Assembly (NCBI RefSeq): GCF_000524195.1
Contig: NW_020170440.1
Span: forward strand, 361,253 to 425,252
From: Echinococcus granulosus
Lineage: Eukaryota; Platyhelminthes; Cestoda; Cyclophyllidea; Taeniidae
Reading direction: 5' to 3'
DNA length: 64,000 bases
Positions 24,101-36,879 of this stretch are shown here, in pieces; the stretch's first letter is position 1; every line of letters begins with the position of its first letter. The position numbers were made by a program, and so were the translations under genes. Under the pieces are notes generated by a model. That model made no database searches, was not told the origin of the DNA, and was given only the letters and a program-made list of their open reading frames with translations.

Positions 24101-26830
24101 AATCCTGTATGTGGTCGTAAAAGAGAAAATTAACATTTAATAGTGTCTGACGATTGCTTGCTATAATGAAACTCCTTAAATATCCAGAAAGTATATCACC
24201 ATTCCTTTCACTTTCTGAATTTAAATGTTAGAAATATGAAATTGCAAAACTCTTTGGAACGAGTTTTAGTAGTTTTGCGGTTTATTCACACTGTCTACTT
24301 AGCATCTAATTAAGTAGCATCAAATTTCCAAGAAATTGGATTGGGGTTCATCACATTTCTTATTGTCAAGTTCTTCGATATTTCTCCCTCTTAGGCTATT
24401 GATTTGCGAAAGAAAACCCTTTCCTACTACGACTCCATGGGTGGTGTCAATGACCGCTGTTTGGATGCACTTTTGTAAGTTTTACATGCGGGTTTTCCGT
24501 CGGAGGATGTTCTGTCTGCACACACCTTTGCTCCTTGTAAAGCAATCGAGCACTTACTGTCTGCGTAATAACCGCAAGCCAAATAGCAGTCGTGTTCATT
24601 TTGAAGCCCATTTCAGAGTTTATTAGCCCTTAAATGCCATTTCTCACGTGGAGCTTACCGTCTAAGTACAATGACTGAAGTAGCCGGGATGCGCGTTGTA
24701 TGGTTGTATAATGGGTTTAAGTTGTCAGCATGTGAGGCTTGTTTAATTTAACTGCGATCACATATTCTTTGCTCTCATTAGAGATACTACTATACGTCTT
24801 TCGTGTTAGGAGTAAAATCCTTTACTAACTTTGATGATTGTATTTTATTTTGTCTCTGGTTTTATCTCTTTGGGGATTTTAGGATTGCAGAAATCAGGCA
24901 TCTGGCATTCTTTAAAAAAATATGAGCTGTTGCGAATTTCATCAAGCAGAATTCCTGACACGTACTTTTTGTTTGGTCTCCAAGAAATTGGAAAAAAATG
25001 ATAAATTTGACTCCTATAAAAATATTCAGTCAGAAGTGATGGACCAACAAAGCCTTCAAAGAATCGGTGTTGTTCGTTGCCTTGTCTCTCAAGCCTTGGT
25101 TTTTTCACTACATATCCTTCTGCCATTACATCCAGTTCGTGCTTCCCTTGGTTACAGCTTTTCGCCTGTAGCTTATCAAATTTTAGCACATTTAGCTGAT
25201 CAGTATATCTAAATTTAACCTAGTCATTATTCTCCGTGAATTACAGGTGTATGTAATCCAGTTCTGACGTGTTGACGGTGTGGCAGCTCGGTTGAATTAC
25301 CCTATCCCACTGTTTGCTGAGTTGAATTGAATGCTTACCACAGTTTCAAGCAGTGATGGAATGGTTTTGGAAGTGATGTGCTTGTCAGTGAAGGCGAGAG
25401 TTCAAACATATCAGCATTGGACCATCAAACATTTACAATACCTCTCTTTCAGCACATCGCCAAACACTTCTCCTTGGACCCTCGCTTGACCTTTGTAAAA
25501 AAATGTGCATAGATTTGCTAGGCATCCTCTTTATCTTGGCAGTCTATCTCAGTCAGTTCAATTTCATTCTTCCACCTGAATTAATCGTGATCTCCTACCA
25601 GAACTGAAGCCTTGTCCAACATTACCCATAAACAAGCCACAACCTCTCTTCGACAAAACCTGTTTTCGGTAATGCTGTAATCTGCATGGTTCCGTTTCGA
25701 AGGGCGGAAGCATCTTTCCGTCAGTTGGCATGGAATTGTCAGCATAAGGTCTTCCTATGTGCACTTACTAATCCCGTCTCGGGTGGTGTAGAGGTGGGTT
25801 GTCATAATACGACACTAGCTTTTCATCATTCTTTCAGGAATTATCTGAACGCCGAGAGCCAAGACAAACTCCAGAAGCCACTAGAGGCGATGTCCACATG
25901 GAGGAAGATCAATATGGGCGTATGTCCCCCTGCCTTCCTTATTGTTGCCTTTTTTGCCTGTGAACTCTACTAAGTGACTAGCCAACTTCCACTCTTTCCA
26001 CTCCGTAGACATCTGTGCCACAGCAAAGTAATGGTTCCGACTGCGGCGTCTTTCTTTGCACCTACGCGGAGTTCTTGTCCCGTGATGCTGAATTCACCTT
26101 CTCTCAGGTGAGATGGGCGCCATCATGAGTGGTGTCCGAAGGTTTGATCGTAGTAACCACACGCACACACACGTACCCAACTTTCCACTCTCTTCCAATG
26201 ACCAGTTTGGCAATCTGCCCTCTACTCGACCAGACTCGAGTAACCTCCTAGACGGTGAACTCATAGATTGTAGGTTACCTTGCTCACTCGTGCACACTTC
26301 AGTTTCACCATTTATGGTCCTAACCTGGTTTAGGAGGATCATTTCTCTCCGATAATCACCAATGAGGTAGTTGTCTGCGCTATGACAGCGCTTTTGCCCT
26401 TGATGGAAGGACCACCTACTAGCAGCAACGTTAACACCACCTTCGTCACATGGGCGTGGATAGTGTGAAGCTACAAGCCGTTTTCCGTTGATTACCTTCA
26501 GCAAGTTTAACAATTAATATGACTTGCTTGGAGAACCATCACCTCTATCAAGCATTCAGCTGATCTGATTGTGTCTACAAACTAATGAAGCACAGTCCGC
26601 AATTGTTCGGGGTTCTGCTGTCCACTCTACCCCATCTTCAAGTTAGTGGTTTTATCCACACTCGACCGGCCCAAAGCGAAAAACCCCATGGGTCACAAGA
26701 TCAATCTCTTCTAAGCGTGGAACCTTCTCTACCTTTTCAGGAGGATATGCCAAACATTCGGAAACGGATGATGTATGAGATCCTGACGCGGCAGCTCCTC
26801 ACAACAGGAACAAGACTGGGAGAAGGCTGA
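21130..26830 (+). CDS. SENP1: Sentrin/SUMO-specific protease (Ulp1/SENP family, C48 peptidase)
   Basis: SENPs mature SUMO precursors and remove SUMO from nuclear targets. Exons: 21130-21299, 21373-21490, 21558-21718, 21948-21976, 22587-22789, 22863-23016, 23647-24017, 24395-24474, 25838-25919, 26009-26107, 26741-26830. All phases agree, including a 29-nt micro-exon. From the ATG at 21178 this gives 502 residues; the 48 bases upstream may be 5' UTR after a splice acceptor. The N-terminal half is low in complexity with a Glu/Lys-rich coiled-coil-like segment (EKKRVQLEEEIRFWNNR). The C-terminal catalytic domain has NWLNDMVINFYLQML, the catalytic His in PIHDRTIHWCLV, the Asp in YYDSMGGVND, and the Gln and Cys in QQSNGSDCGVFLC, ending RKRMMYEILTRQLL. 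Fits SENP1/2 better than SENP6/7, as there is no large insert. All catalytic residues are present. Confidence 0.92.
24475..25837 (+). other. Largest SENP intron, dispersed repeat fragment
   Basis: The intron between the YYDSMGG exon and the NYLNAESQ exon. Around 25450-25510 a stretch resembles 28620-28690 (CTCTCTTT, AGCACAT, CCTTGGACCCT-like blocks), so an uncharacterised dispersed repeat may be present. The minus-strand frame at 24845-25189 has no recognisable similarity. Confidence 0.35.
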
Positions 26831-27153
26831 TTAGTTCCCTCCTCCTCCCTCTTCCCGCCCAGTATCCCTTACGGCTCCATTTTATACCACCAATACATGT
26901 TTTTACTTGAAGGCACGCCTAGCAGATAGGGATGAGTAGATCAAGTAATTTTTTATTATGCCTATTTGAAAAGAGAATACATATCGTGTCAGGAAAAAAG
27001 CCTAAAGAAACGAGTTGAACACACGCAAAAAACAAAACCATACGCAGTAAAAAAGGCCGGTGATGGGGATAGAAATGGCTGGAGTGTACAATGACGATCA
27101 AGGTACCGGAAATTTGTGACGGAGGTACGAGAGGAGGGCGAGATATTCGAGAC

Positions 27154-27821
27154 TTAGGAATTGCTGGCTATTCCACCGGAGGTGGTACCGGCAGCTGCGG
27201 CAGTGCCGGTGAGAACCCGTGCAGAGGACGAGGACGCGGCGGTTGTGTTGGTGACAGGTAGGGGATTCACCACAGCGTCACCCGTTCCACTGTGAGCGGT
27301 TGCCATGAGGGAATCGGAATAGGGTTTGCGTTTGAGTAGCGAAGGGTGAATGCAAGGTAACACACCGCCATGGGAAATGTGAACGTTTTTTAGTAGTTCG
27401 TTCAATTCCGCGTCATTTCTCACACCTAGCATGATGTGACGGGGAGTTATGGTCTTCCTGCAACCCAAATGTAAAGGTTCTTAGTTTGTGGGAAATAAAG
27501 AACCCTGCCTATGGTAGGATTGCGAATCTGACACTTGGACTCGTTAGAAGGGTGGAAAATGCATCTAATTGGCCGAAATACGGCCCAAGCTTACCTTTTG
27601 TTGGCTTTGGCTGCATTTCCAGAGAGCTCGTTCACCTCAGCAACAAGATATTCGATAACCGCAGAGAGGTAGACAGAGGCTGCAGTTGATGTGCGACGGG
27701 CATACCTGCCCAGTTTAAGGTAACGATGAACTCGACCGACGGGCATAACTAATCCCGCTCTGGCAGACTTCGTATGCTTCTTACCTCCAGCAGGTTTCCT
27801 AGCCTTACCTCTACCCGACAT
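27154..27821 (-). CDS. Divergent histone H2A variant, macroH2A-like histone fold without macro domain
   Basis: Two exons: 27821-27595 and 27457-27154, joined at a phase-2 intron of 137 bp, give 176 residues. The histone fold is clear: [16 protein letters not shown], the alpha-2 helix [39 protein letters not shown] and [12 protein letters not shown]. The IHPxLL and RHIxL-xV-NDxELNxLLK patterns are closer to macroH2A than to canonical H2A. The first Glu of the acidic patch triplet is Ala (D91-A92-E93), while E57, E62 and E65 are kept. The L1 loop RRTSTAA is unusual. The last ~55 residues are a Thr/Ala/Ser/Gly-rich tail and there is no macro domain. The intron and the absence of a histone 3' stem-loop in the downstream sequence inspected suggest a replication-independent variant. 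Convergent with SENP, 323 bp between stops. Confidence 0.85.
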
Positions 27822-30553
27822 TCTGACGGCTGTATAGGCAGGAAAGTGGCCAGACGCCGCCACCAAAACGCCCGGGGCTTCAATAACGACAGAGTAAAAC
27901 AAGAAAGCTAAATTTTTGCAAACTATTTGAAGGGGAGGGCTAGTGCAAATAAGTAGGATCTTCCTAGTACAGAGAAGCTGTAATTGTAAAATTTGTTGTA
28001 GAAGTAGGAAATTGTTGATTAAAAATTTTGGAAACCGAAATTGCACTGGATTTGCACTCTGCTGGATTTTAAACCACTGCATGGTTCAAAAAAGAGAGAG
28101 GTTTAATTTTTTAAATTCATGGTTTGGTCTAGAGTAAACGTGCCTAACAAGCTGGATTTCAAAATATAGTCAAAATAAATTGCCGAAAACAGCTAATGAA
28201 CATCAATTCATTGCGCGCAGTCCTAAAACTGCTTCTTTTGGTTCTAACTTTAACTAAATTAACTAACAGAGCCTTATCAAGACACTTATTAATTGCTTGA
28301 AATCCGAGCACGGCAAATGGGTTTGCAAGCCTTGGATGACAAAGACATTTTGCCATAATCTACAAATGCTTAGCAGTTTTTTGATAAAAATAAGTTAAAG
28401 ATGTTGTTGGTATGATGTGCCAACAGTGGCAGACCCCAATATTGATGCCGTAGAAAGAGTAATAGCATTTTCCTTGCTGCAGATTTTGTAAGCATACTGA
28501 AGGAGGCCTATTCCCTGCTCTGGCCTTAAAATTAAGATTTTTGCCTTCTTTTGCCGCTGTCTTGCAAAAGCGGCCATCTCATTCGGTTAAAAGTTGACTC
28601 ATTTGATACCAGTCATCATAACTCTCTTTTAGCACATTGTCGAACAATTTCCCTTAGGCCCTTAACTAAACTTTGTATAGCAAATGCCTTTAGAATATTT
28701 TTTTTAGCCTCAGACTGGAATATTACCGACAGGGCTCGTCCAAATTGGCAGCTAACTAATAAGATGGACACTTTATCTTAACTTCCATGTCTTGAGGAGT
28801 AGACCCGACCCCCTTAACCTTTGTCTAATCAGTTGTCCGCGCATAGTTTTGAACCGCTGCCACATATTGTTTCATCGTCACCCGCCTCTTGCGCAAGCGA
28901 GGTTGTTCTATGCGTTCAACACTCTCATCTGCAGGGATAACAGTGGGGTTGCGGTAGTCGGTGTGCTTGAGGGAGATCAAACTCCTGACCACCCTTGCAT
29001 TGACCACGTTCTAAGCATCGTGGGTGATCACAATATTTGCATGATTGAGACCTCAAAAGGGCCTGCGTTAAAGCTACTTCTACTTACGCTTTATTAGTAG
29101 ACATTTTATTGGTTTAGTAGCAGTTTAAGAACGCAGTTGCGATAGTCGGTACTTATTCACCCGGCGATGTGATCCGATGCAATACATGTTGTTAACTCTA
29201 AATCTCTTTCAAAAAAATGATTTACTATTCCAGTTGTGATTGCTACGTAAACTCCAATTAGACACATGACGCCGAACTTGAGAGCTTTTACTTAAATAAA
29301 GCTAGATTTTACAGTATCTAATTTGGTGAAAGAATTATAGACTCCATGCATCTTACATGACCAAGCTTTAGGATCACTTAAAGCAAAACACTTTTTGAGA
29401 ATTCTGTGTCGTTTCACTCAAACAAACATTGATAAGGAATTGATTTGTTTCTCTTTAATTTATTCCATGGTCAAAGTGTAGTGAACGCTGCAGCATTCTT
29501 ACCACAAGTTCCTGCAACAAATAGGCACTAGTCAGCATAAAAACAACTTTTTGAACGGGCAAATAGGAAGAACTGACAGAAACGACTGATTTCCCATGCA
29601 ATCTGTTTTTCATGCATTCAGTGGAGACCGCATTATGGGCACCTTTCCTTTACTTAGCAGTAAGTTCATTTTGTTATATCAAATCGTATTAAAACGTGGC
29701 TAATGAACTTCATTAGAATATTAAATAGTGATAATAAAACTCGAATTCCAGCACAATGGCACCAATTGCATTTTGCTCGGCCGGAGGCAAAGTTGCGTTT
29801 ACACGACCTAGTGTCTGGCCAATTTAAATCACGTTGGAATTAAGTGAAAAGCCGCGTTTCATTACTTCCTGCAGTTCTGAGCGTAATCATCTCCTATCAT
29901 CAAAATATTGTGCTCTTTTTAGTTTTACCGTAGCTATTTGTAATCAGTTTTGGTCTGATAACATATTAAACTTTCGAGCTCCTACCCAAATTTTTCCTTC
30001 GCATCATCTATGAGGCAGTCTTTTACTAAATTAATTCTTACGAGGTTGCGGTTAAGTCAGTGACCGTCTGCATTACTTCTGCACGTGCGATCCTTCATTG
30101 AAGTAGAGGTGTGTTTGGCCGATGAGCATAAATTTAACCAAAGAAAATGCTTAATACCCTAATTAAGGATTTGTATAGGAGCTCTACTTCTACTTAGCAA
30201 TCTCAATCGTCAAACAGCCGTGTTTTTTCCGAATTGGATCGTAGCAAAAGAAAGGCAGCTGCGGATGTTAGCGACATGAAGGATTTGCACCTTATTAAAA
30301 ATTGCTACCTTCCCTGTCATAATACAAGATTGATTATCCATTTTATTGCCGAAAATATAAAAAAATAAACACTAGAGTTGCGGTGCTCAAACCGCTAGAA
30401 GTACTTGCAATCTTACCCGTTGATTACGCCTACAGATATATAGTATAACCAAGTTGTCGAAAAGATCTAAGAGAAAGCCAACTTCCATAATTTCACCCAC
30501 TTCTTTAAACATAAAGGAAAAACTCGCAACTTGCAATTTATTAATCAAATATG
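27822..30553. other. Gene-poor stretch upstream of the H2A variant
   Basis: Contains the H2A 5' flank. An open frame runs in frame upstream of the H2A ATG but has no histone character. A frame at 28792-29097 (+) and its antisense partner lack recognisable domains. A short region near 28620-28690 resembles one inside the SENP intron. Nothing else is supported. Confidence 0.5.
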
Positions 30554-31620
30554 TGTAGCGCCCCGAGGCTTTCCCGGGGACGAAAGAAGACGAAACATTC
30601 AGGCGGAATACATATCGTTGATGTACAGCAGAGATGGGGGGCCAATGGCATGGCCTAGAGTTCAGGCTGACCAACTGATATACAATGGCCGAGCACCTCA
30701 TTGGTCCCTTACCAAAACCGAGAATCAAACAATTAGCAAACTTCATAGCCTCTCGCCCCTCCTAAGCGTTGTTCTGGCACTCCCCTTGCTCAGTCAGCGA
30801 CTCCCGTGTCATTTATCACAACGCAATCCGTGTTGTTAGGGGAAGCACCCACGAGCCAACTGTGCCAGTCACCGAATTTCCATGCAAGTGGGGAGATGCC
30901 CGACCGCAGCGTCACTGATCCCTCGTGAAAATTCTACTGGATCTGGAGTTTCGTTCTGTCTAGGGAATTTATTGTCCGTCACACAGTCTATCGCTAGTAG
31001 TAGGAACACTGATCACAAAGCAGAGTTCCATGACGAGGGGTAAAATATAGTTCCATGGAAGGTAGGGTTTTGCGTCTCTTCCTCCTCGTCACTTTGTTCG
31101 CACTTTTTTGCTGTCTAGCCATTTCTCTCTAGTTTCTATCCAGCTAATAGAAAGGTGGAAGAGGCGTCGCGTGTTCGCTTAGTTAACAAATTCATACAAA
31201 TACGGCAAACAGCTCCATTGAGAGCTTTTTCAGATGGTCTGCATTTACGCATAAGGTCATTTCACTTTTAAGATCATTCCTGCGGAACAAGAAACTGGTA
31301 TGGATACCAAAGAGGGACGTCATTTTTAGTCCCAATGTTAGGGGTCGTCATCGGTTCTTCTATCTACAAAAAAGGCACTTCTTTCGCCTCGCTAAGATTC
31401 CCTTAGCGGGTTGCCTTTTCGATGTCACCGATATAGGGCCCCAGGTCCTCCCTGAAGACAAAATAATACTAGGATGGAAAATGTATTGTCGACATATGGC
31501 AGGGCTTGGACACTACTAGCAGGGCGCGAAGCCCATATCACCCGACAGAGACACGATGGCAGAGCCGCCAAGTGGCCCATTAGGAAAAAAGGGAGTTATG
31601 CAAACACTTAATGCCTTACC
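30554..31620 (-). mobile_element. Full-length TRIM-like LTR element
   Basis: Reversed copy: 3' LTR 30554-30746 (plus strand starts TGTAGCGCCCCGAGG), interior to ~31431, 5' LTR ~31432-31620 ending CCTTACC. After the first LTR comes TAGCCTCTCGCCCCTCC, the complement of the purine tract. The interior has the TAGGGTTTTGCGTC block shared with the copies at 3508, 9212 and 61348. No coding potential. Confidence 0.77.
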
Positions 31621-32244
31621 TTATCTTTAAATGCAGCAAAGATTCTCAAATTGTTCTAAAATGTGATGAGTAGACTAAAAAAGATGCAATTTAGCACCTT
31701 TTGGTAAACAAAGTTAGCTAATAACTACATTAGAGGGCATTTTAACGTGCCACCTCGCCAGAGACTTGTTTGATTCCCCTGTCGGATAGGCAAAGTTGAG
31801 TGTGGTAGCCTGGACAGCTTGTAGACACAAACATCACTCATATTTCTCAGTCCTCACTACCAATGTCCACCAATCACCGCGGAAAAGATCCAGGCGCGGG
31901 ACTGAATTCCATGCATTTCGTGATTTACAAAAAAATGTTTATAACGGGTTCATCATCTAACCCAAAAGAGCATTTATATTCATCATTCTGCTTACCCACT
32001 GTTCCCTTTAATACCAAAAAGGTGTAAATTCGGGCTATCATAGGTTGGAAATTTAGGTTCACCTTATGAAACCGCTTCAAGAAGTTTTCAGCCGAACTGC
32101 ATCCTCCACCAATTGCCAATCAGGTAATGCAGCTCGCGTAGCGACTCTTTTTTGCTCACGATCTGGTATGCTAAAGGTACATGCTGTAAAGTGCCAGTAA
32201 ATTCTACTCGGAAGCAGAAAGAACGCATTATCCCCAAATTCAGT

Positions 32245-32611
32245 TTCCGATTAGGACGGAACTCCAGATCTAGTGGAAGTGCCAAGAAGGATCATGTACC
32301 TCCTCACTTGCATGGAAATTCGGCGAATAGCACGGTTGATTGGTGGTTGTCTACCATACAGCACCGACTGCGTTGTGATGGCCGACGCGGGAGATTGACC
32401 AAGAAGATTGCTGGGGACAACGCTCAAGGGAGGGAAGCTAAGTAGTACGTTGTTTGTCTAACCCTACTTTTTGGTTACGCTGGCACTTCAGGCCCCACTT
32501 TTAAACTTCTAGGGCATACCAGTAGCCTCCAAGCCCTGCTGTGCGTCAGCAATGCATATTCTGTCCGAGTGTTACGCCTTCTTTGGTCCTCAGAAGTCTC
32601 GGGGCGCTGCA
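32245..32611 (+). mobile_element. TRIM element, 3' part of interior plus 3' LTR
   Basis: The interior 3' end (ACTCCAGATCTAGTGGAAG, CACTTGCATGGAAATTCG, GCACCGACTGCGTTGTGATG) is followed by a GGGAGGGAAG purine tract and an LTR at 32441-32611 ending GGGGCGCTGCA. The 5' half is missing. Confidence 0.72.
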
Positions 32612-33770
32612 ACACCACCTCCTGTCACATTGCTTGACTGGGTGGGAAGAAAGCGACTTCAAAGGAAGAGCCAACCAAAATGAGGTGGATCTTAATACAA
32701 ACTTTCCCTTAAATGAGCTTGTTCTACTAAAACAAAAAAACTCACCTGTTTTTCAGGTTATTAAGTTTTATGGACTTTAATGAGAATTGGGCAGTAATAT
32801 GCAATGAGCGGAATCCCCTATGCTTCCCACCTCTAATGCTCTATATCTCTTCCAGCTAAAAATACTTTTATTCCACTACTTTCACTGAGAAATTTGGTTC
32901 AAAAATGACGTTGCTACATCGCGAGACTCAAATGCCGAGTAAAAAGGGTGAGTCAAAAGCCTATGCAATAAATACTTAAATTTTCAAGAGTGACTTGAAT
33001 GGAAAAAGCATTTAATGGTACTTTTTGATGGGGCAACTGGACTTGCACAGTTTAGGCATGGTAATCTATGCGTTTAGACATAATTCTTACTTCTCTATCC
33101 TCTTCCGTATCAGCAGCTTTGGAAAGGACGATTGCGCCGGCACCGTATAGACGTTCTCGGACAGATGTAAGCATTGGTTAACCACTCGAGGAAAAACACG
33201 ATGCTGACTTTCACCTAGCGACATGCCATTCAGCCTTTTGCCCCCAAATAAGCACTCAGCTTTTCATGAAACAGTTAGTCTTTGATTAACGAGGTTTCCT
33301 TCACCATAAAATGCGTATTAGCAAAGAAAAGCAGGAGGGAAAATCACCTCTCCTCTAATCAGTGCAAATCAGACGAGCGAGTGAACGGAGGGGTTTTTTG
33401 TGGTTTCCTAGACCACCTTGCAGCCAAGCTGTTCCGTCGGTTGCATTCACTGCACACACTGCGTAACATCGTCTGTCCTTTGTTTTACCAAGGCTGAAGG
33501 GGTAAAATCAAAAATCACCTTCAAGCATTCCTTCATTCCCGCGCATGCCCCTTCCAACTTCTGCCAAAAGATCCAAAAAGAGTCATCAAAATGACCACCA
33601 AATATTAGAAATTCTTAAATAGATGATATGACGCACATTCCCTCAAAGTAGACAACATTGTGAGTTATTTCAAATTCCAACCAAATGATAACTGCTGCAC
33701 ATCACTTAAATCACGAATAAATAGGTCGAATATGGCAGGACTTTCGGGTCGAAAACGGTTTTTAACTCAC

Positions 33771-36040
33771 GAAAAAACACTGTTTGAGTCGAAAGGTAAG
33801 CAAATGAAGGCTTCACCCTCGGGATCGCTCCGCAAAGCATTGAAACCCTCACCTCCGCCAACTAAGACACCCTGTCCACCAGCGATAGCATAGTGACCGC
33901 GTATTCCACTACAGTACCAAAAAGTCAAGAAAAACATCAAGAATGAAGAAGATTAAGGCATCCTGTCCAATGATAAATAGCTTTCAACCTAGCCATCCTG
34001 GGTAATAAAAACGATCCACCATTTGTTAATCATAGAAGCTTCTTAATTACCTTAAAAGGCAACAGAGAAGCAATGAGGGTGCGTTGAGAACAAGCAGAAA
34101 TCACTTAATGCGGTCAAGTCACATGAGACTTCACCTGCCCATTCCCATCCGCGTGACATTCAACTTTCTCACCCAGTGGAATTGAGTAATGAACTCTAAT
34201 AGTGGTAATCCTGAATCTTTTTGGCGGTCATCATGGGGAAATCAATTTACACACTCCTGCGTTATTTTATTAAGGATTGAAACCGTCAACCACAAAGCTA
34301 CAACCCACCTTCTTTTAGACTCAATACAAACGGCGAATTAGAGGCATTCGGTGAGAAAAAATCACTCATTCGTCTCAGGACCTACATTTGACTCAGTCTG
34401 GTTTCTGTAATAGGTGGGGACTTTGTTTTGGTAAACCGCTCTATGAGATGCGCGACAGCTTTACACTGACCACTATTGACATCAAGAACAACTTCGCTTG
34501 GAGTAGTGGCAGTCTCCACAAAGCCTGTTGCACGACCGCCAACCGTGAGCACTTCACGCTCAGTAAATGCAATGGTAGTGTGGTAACTCCTTGACGCCGT
34601 GGTAGAGGTTATTTCGGTGTATACAAATGACTGGTTACTTCCAAGGTCAGCACTCACATTTCGGTCCGAAAAACCGTTAATTCTACCTAGAATGAGGAAG
34701 TAAAAAGAAAGGGAAATCCTACCACGCAAAATGTAGGCGTTACCGTGCCTACGCTGGGTACGTAGTGAGCCCTCCCGGCCGATTACGAGGGCTGCCACTT
34801 GATTCCCTTGCGTAGCCATGGGAACCAATGAGTGGCCTGAAAGACCCGAACCCTTTGGAAAGCCCTTCAGATGGGGTTCATGCAGTGCAGGGGGTAACCA
34901 ACGTCCGGAATCGGTATCGAATATGTGAACACCGGCAGATCTGATTTTACCAGTCCAGCCTCCTGAAATCAAAACTAAGTAATAAAATTAAGTAGAAGAA
35001 AGCATATAACAGTCTACTAATGTTACAATGGCATCAACTAAATTAGACCACATTTTAAAAAAGAGGAAAGCACCACTTACCAACGAAACAAAGACAACCG
35101 CTAGAGCGATGGGGGATACATTGATGCTGGCTTAAAAAAGGGGAGTCGGCTGTTGTTATTTCGGTCCATTGACCAATTAAAGGTAATAATTGGATTTTGT
35201 AGAGTGAGTTTATGCAAGCTTGAGATTTCCCAGACGCACCAGAGATCCCCCCATGAATGAAGAGGTAGTCACCTATTATTGCACCTGTAAATATATCCCC
35301 AAATAGACTGCATTAGTCCTAATATGGGAATAATGCATAATAATGATAGCGATTAGTAGTATAAATGTGAAAGACTAATTCCAAAAAACGTGATTGTGCT
35401 TACAAATTAGCGGCTCAAATAGCAACTGCAAAGTCAGACGGAAAAAAAGTAAACTGAAGCATTTAATGATTTTCCAAATGCTAGGTAAAGAAAAGCAGAA
35501 AGGCTAAAAAAGAGCATTTTTTATGAGAAGGAATAGGCAATAGATTCATTTGCAGTGGCTTAATGATTACGAATCCTACTTATGATTTTAGATATGGATG
35601 GAAAATCACGACATACCTAACCGTATTGGCGAAATTAAGCACATAACTCAGAAAGACAAAATACACTAGAAACTGAGAAATAGCAAACCAAAACCTAACC
35701 AGCCACGAAAAAACCTTGTCAGTCCTTTAATTACTCAAGAAAAAGACTATTAAAAATCAACAAAATGAATTTTTGGGTAAAAATAGATTCGAATGCCAAA
35801 TACGCTTGCTACTGAAAAGCACGTTTTAGTTTGTACACAGTCGAACTTTTGCGAACCGAGCTCGATTAAAATTCATTCTTAGGAAACCTTCTCAGCGGTT
35901 TGGCATTCTGCAACATTTACCCGAATGATACGCTACAGCAGGTCCCACATCCGTGCTGACAACTTCCCAACGAATAACTTCTGACCAACTATTTGCGCAT
36001 TAGCGAAAATATTAGATACAGTACTCGTAAATGACGCCAT
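33771..36040 (-). CDS. KLHDC9: Kelch domain-containing protein 9 homologue (3' end unresolved)
   Basis: Kelch beta-propeller protein; its cellular role is poorly known. Exons: 36040-36025, 35980-35921, 35284-35081, 34962-34723, 34686-34386, 33908-33771, all phase-consistent. Exon 2 gives RWEVVSTDVGPAVAYHSG, like the family's first kelch strand ending AFHS. Exon 3 has GDYLFIHGG. Exons 3-4 join as CFVGGWTGKI, matching the VVGGWDG kelch turn. Exon 4 has the diagnostic GREGSLRTQRRHGNAYILR, close to the GREGGIHTQRRYGSIYTLR of mammalian KLHDC9. Exon 5 has TASRSYHTTIAF and LTVGG. Exon 6 has GHYAIAGGQGVLVGGGEGFN. Exon 1 is only 16 nt and rests on phase and position alone. The last kelch repeat should lie below 33771, but I could not fix its exon(s), so the annotated end is not a stop codon. 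Confidence 0.8.
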
Positions 36041-36879
36041 TATCTGTTCCCATCTGCGGTTTCAGGGAGAGGGTTACAACTCTAATCAAGGCCGTCTATC
36101 TATCCTGAGCCCAATGACCACAGTTCGAATTGCGCATGGCGTCGAGTGAGCACTGAAACGAAAACAAAAACTTAACTAACAAGTCTTTTTTTCTAAAAGA
36201 GATATTATTATAGTACAAGTTTACAGAATTTCGGCTGCTTTTTTCATCTAGTTTCCTCAGTGCAACTAACACTTCACTTTTCTTATTTTGCAAAGTACAT
36301 TCTATAATAGCAACGAAAGTTATATTAAGTAAGGTTAACCATTAGAAATTTTGCAATTTTAAAGGCAAAGCATTAACGCACCTAAAACATGCGCTTTTAG
36401 GGAAATTCTCATCATTAGTTAAAATATTTTTCGATTATTTCCTGTTTAAAAATTTACCTGATCGTCTCTATTCCTATTCGTATTTGACGCCTTCTTTTCG
36501 TGTAGAATATTAGGTCAATAGCAAAAAACGTAGGAGATTTCAGTGGCAGATATGAACCGTTACAAATGACCACATGACCCAATGCCAAATTGCGGTGGTT
36601 CATTGAGTGTGACTAAAACTTCGTGTTAAATATAATCCTCCTACCTTAAGGTTTCGGAGATACAATTTGTCCCATTAAACTTGTCAACAAATATTGACCT
36701 CAAATAATTATTTTTAATTTTTAGTGGACGATTAATTCCTTTCTGACCTTAAAAAGCTTCACTCAATATTTGTACATTTTAAATTATTCAAATAGCACTT
36801 AGGTCGTTCAAGTAATATCTGTCTCATGATTATGTCATTCAAGTTAGTCGAAGCTTAAAGAAGAATTAAAGATAGTAAT

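Noticed and set aside
24845..25189. 114-codon minus-strand frame inside a SENP intron
   Set aside because: No recognisable domain and no repeat or splice evidence.
27822..28082. In-frame extension upstream of the H2A ATG
   Set aside because: Family alignment starts at MSGRGK; the upstream residues are AT-rich-type composition with no histone similarity.
33114..33168. Small plus-strand exon-like segment between CTTCCGTATCAG and GTAAGC (or a minus-strand exon of KLHDC9)
   Set aside because: Both strands show possible splice sites, but neither reading could be joined to a gene in phase with a convincing product.
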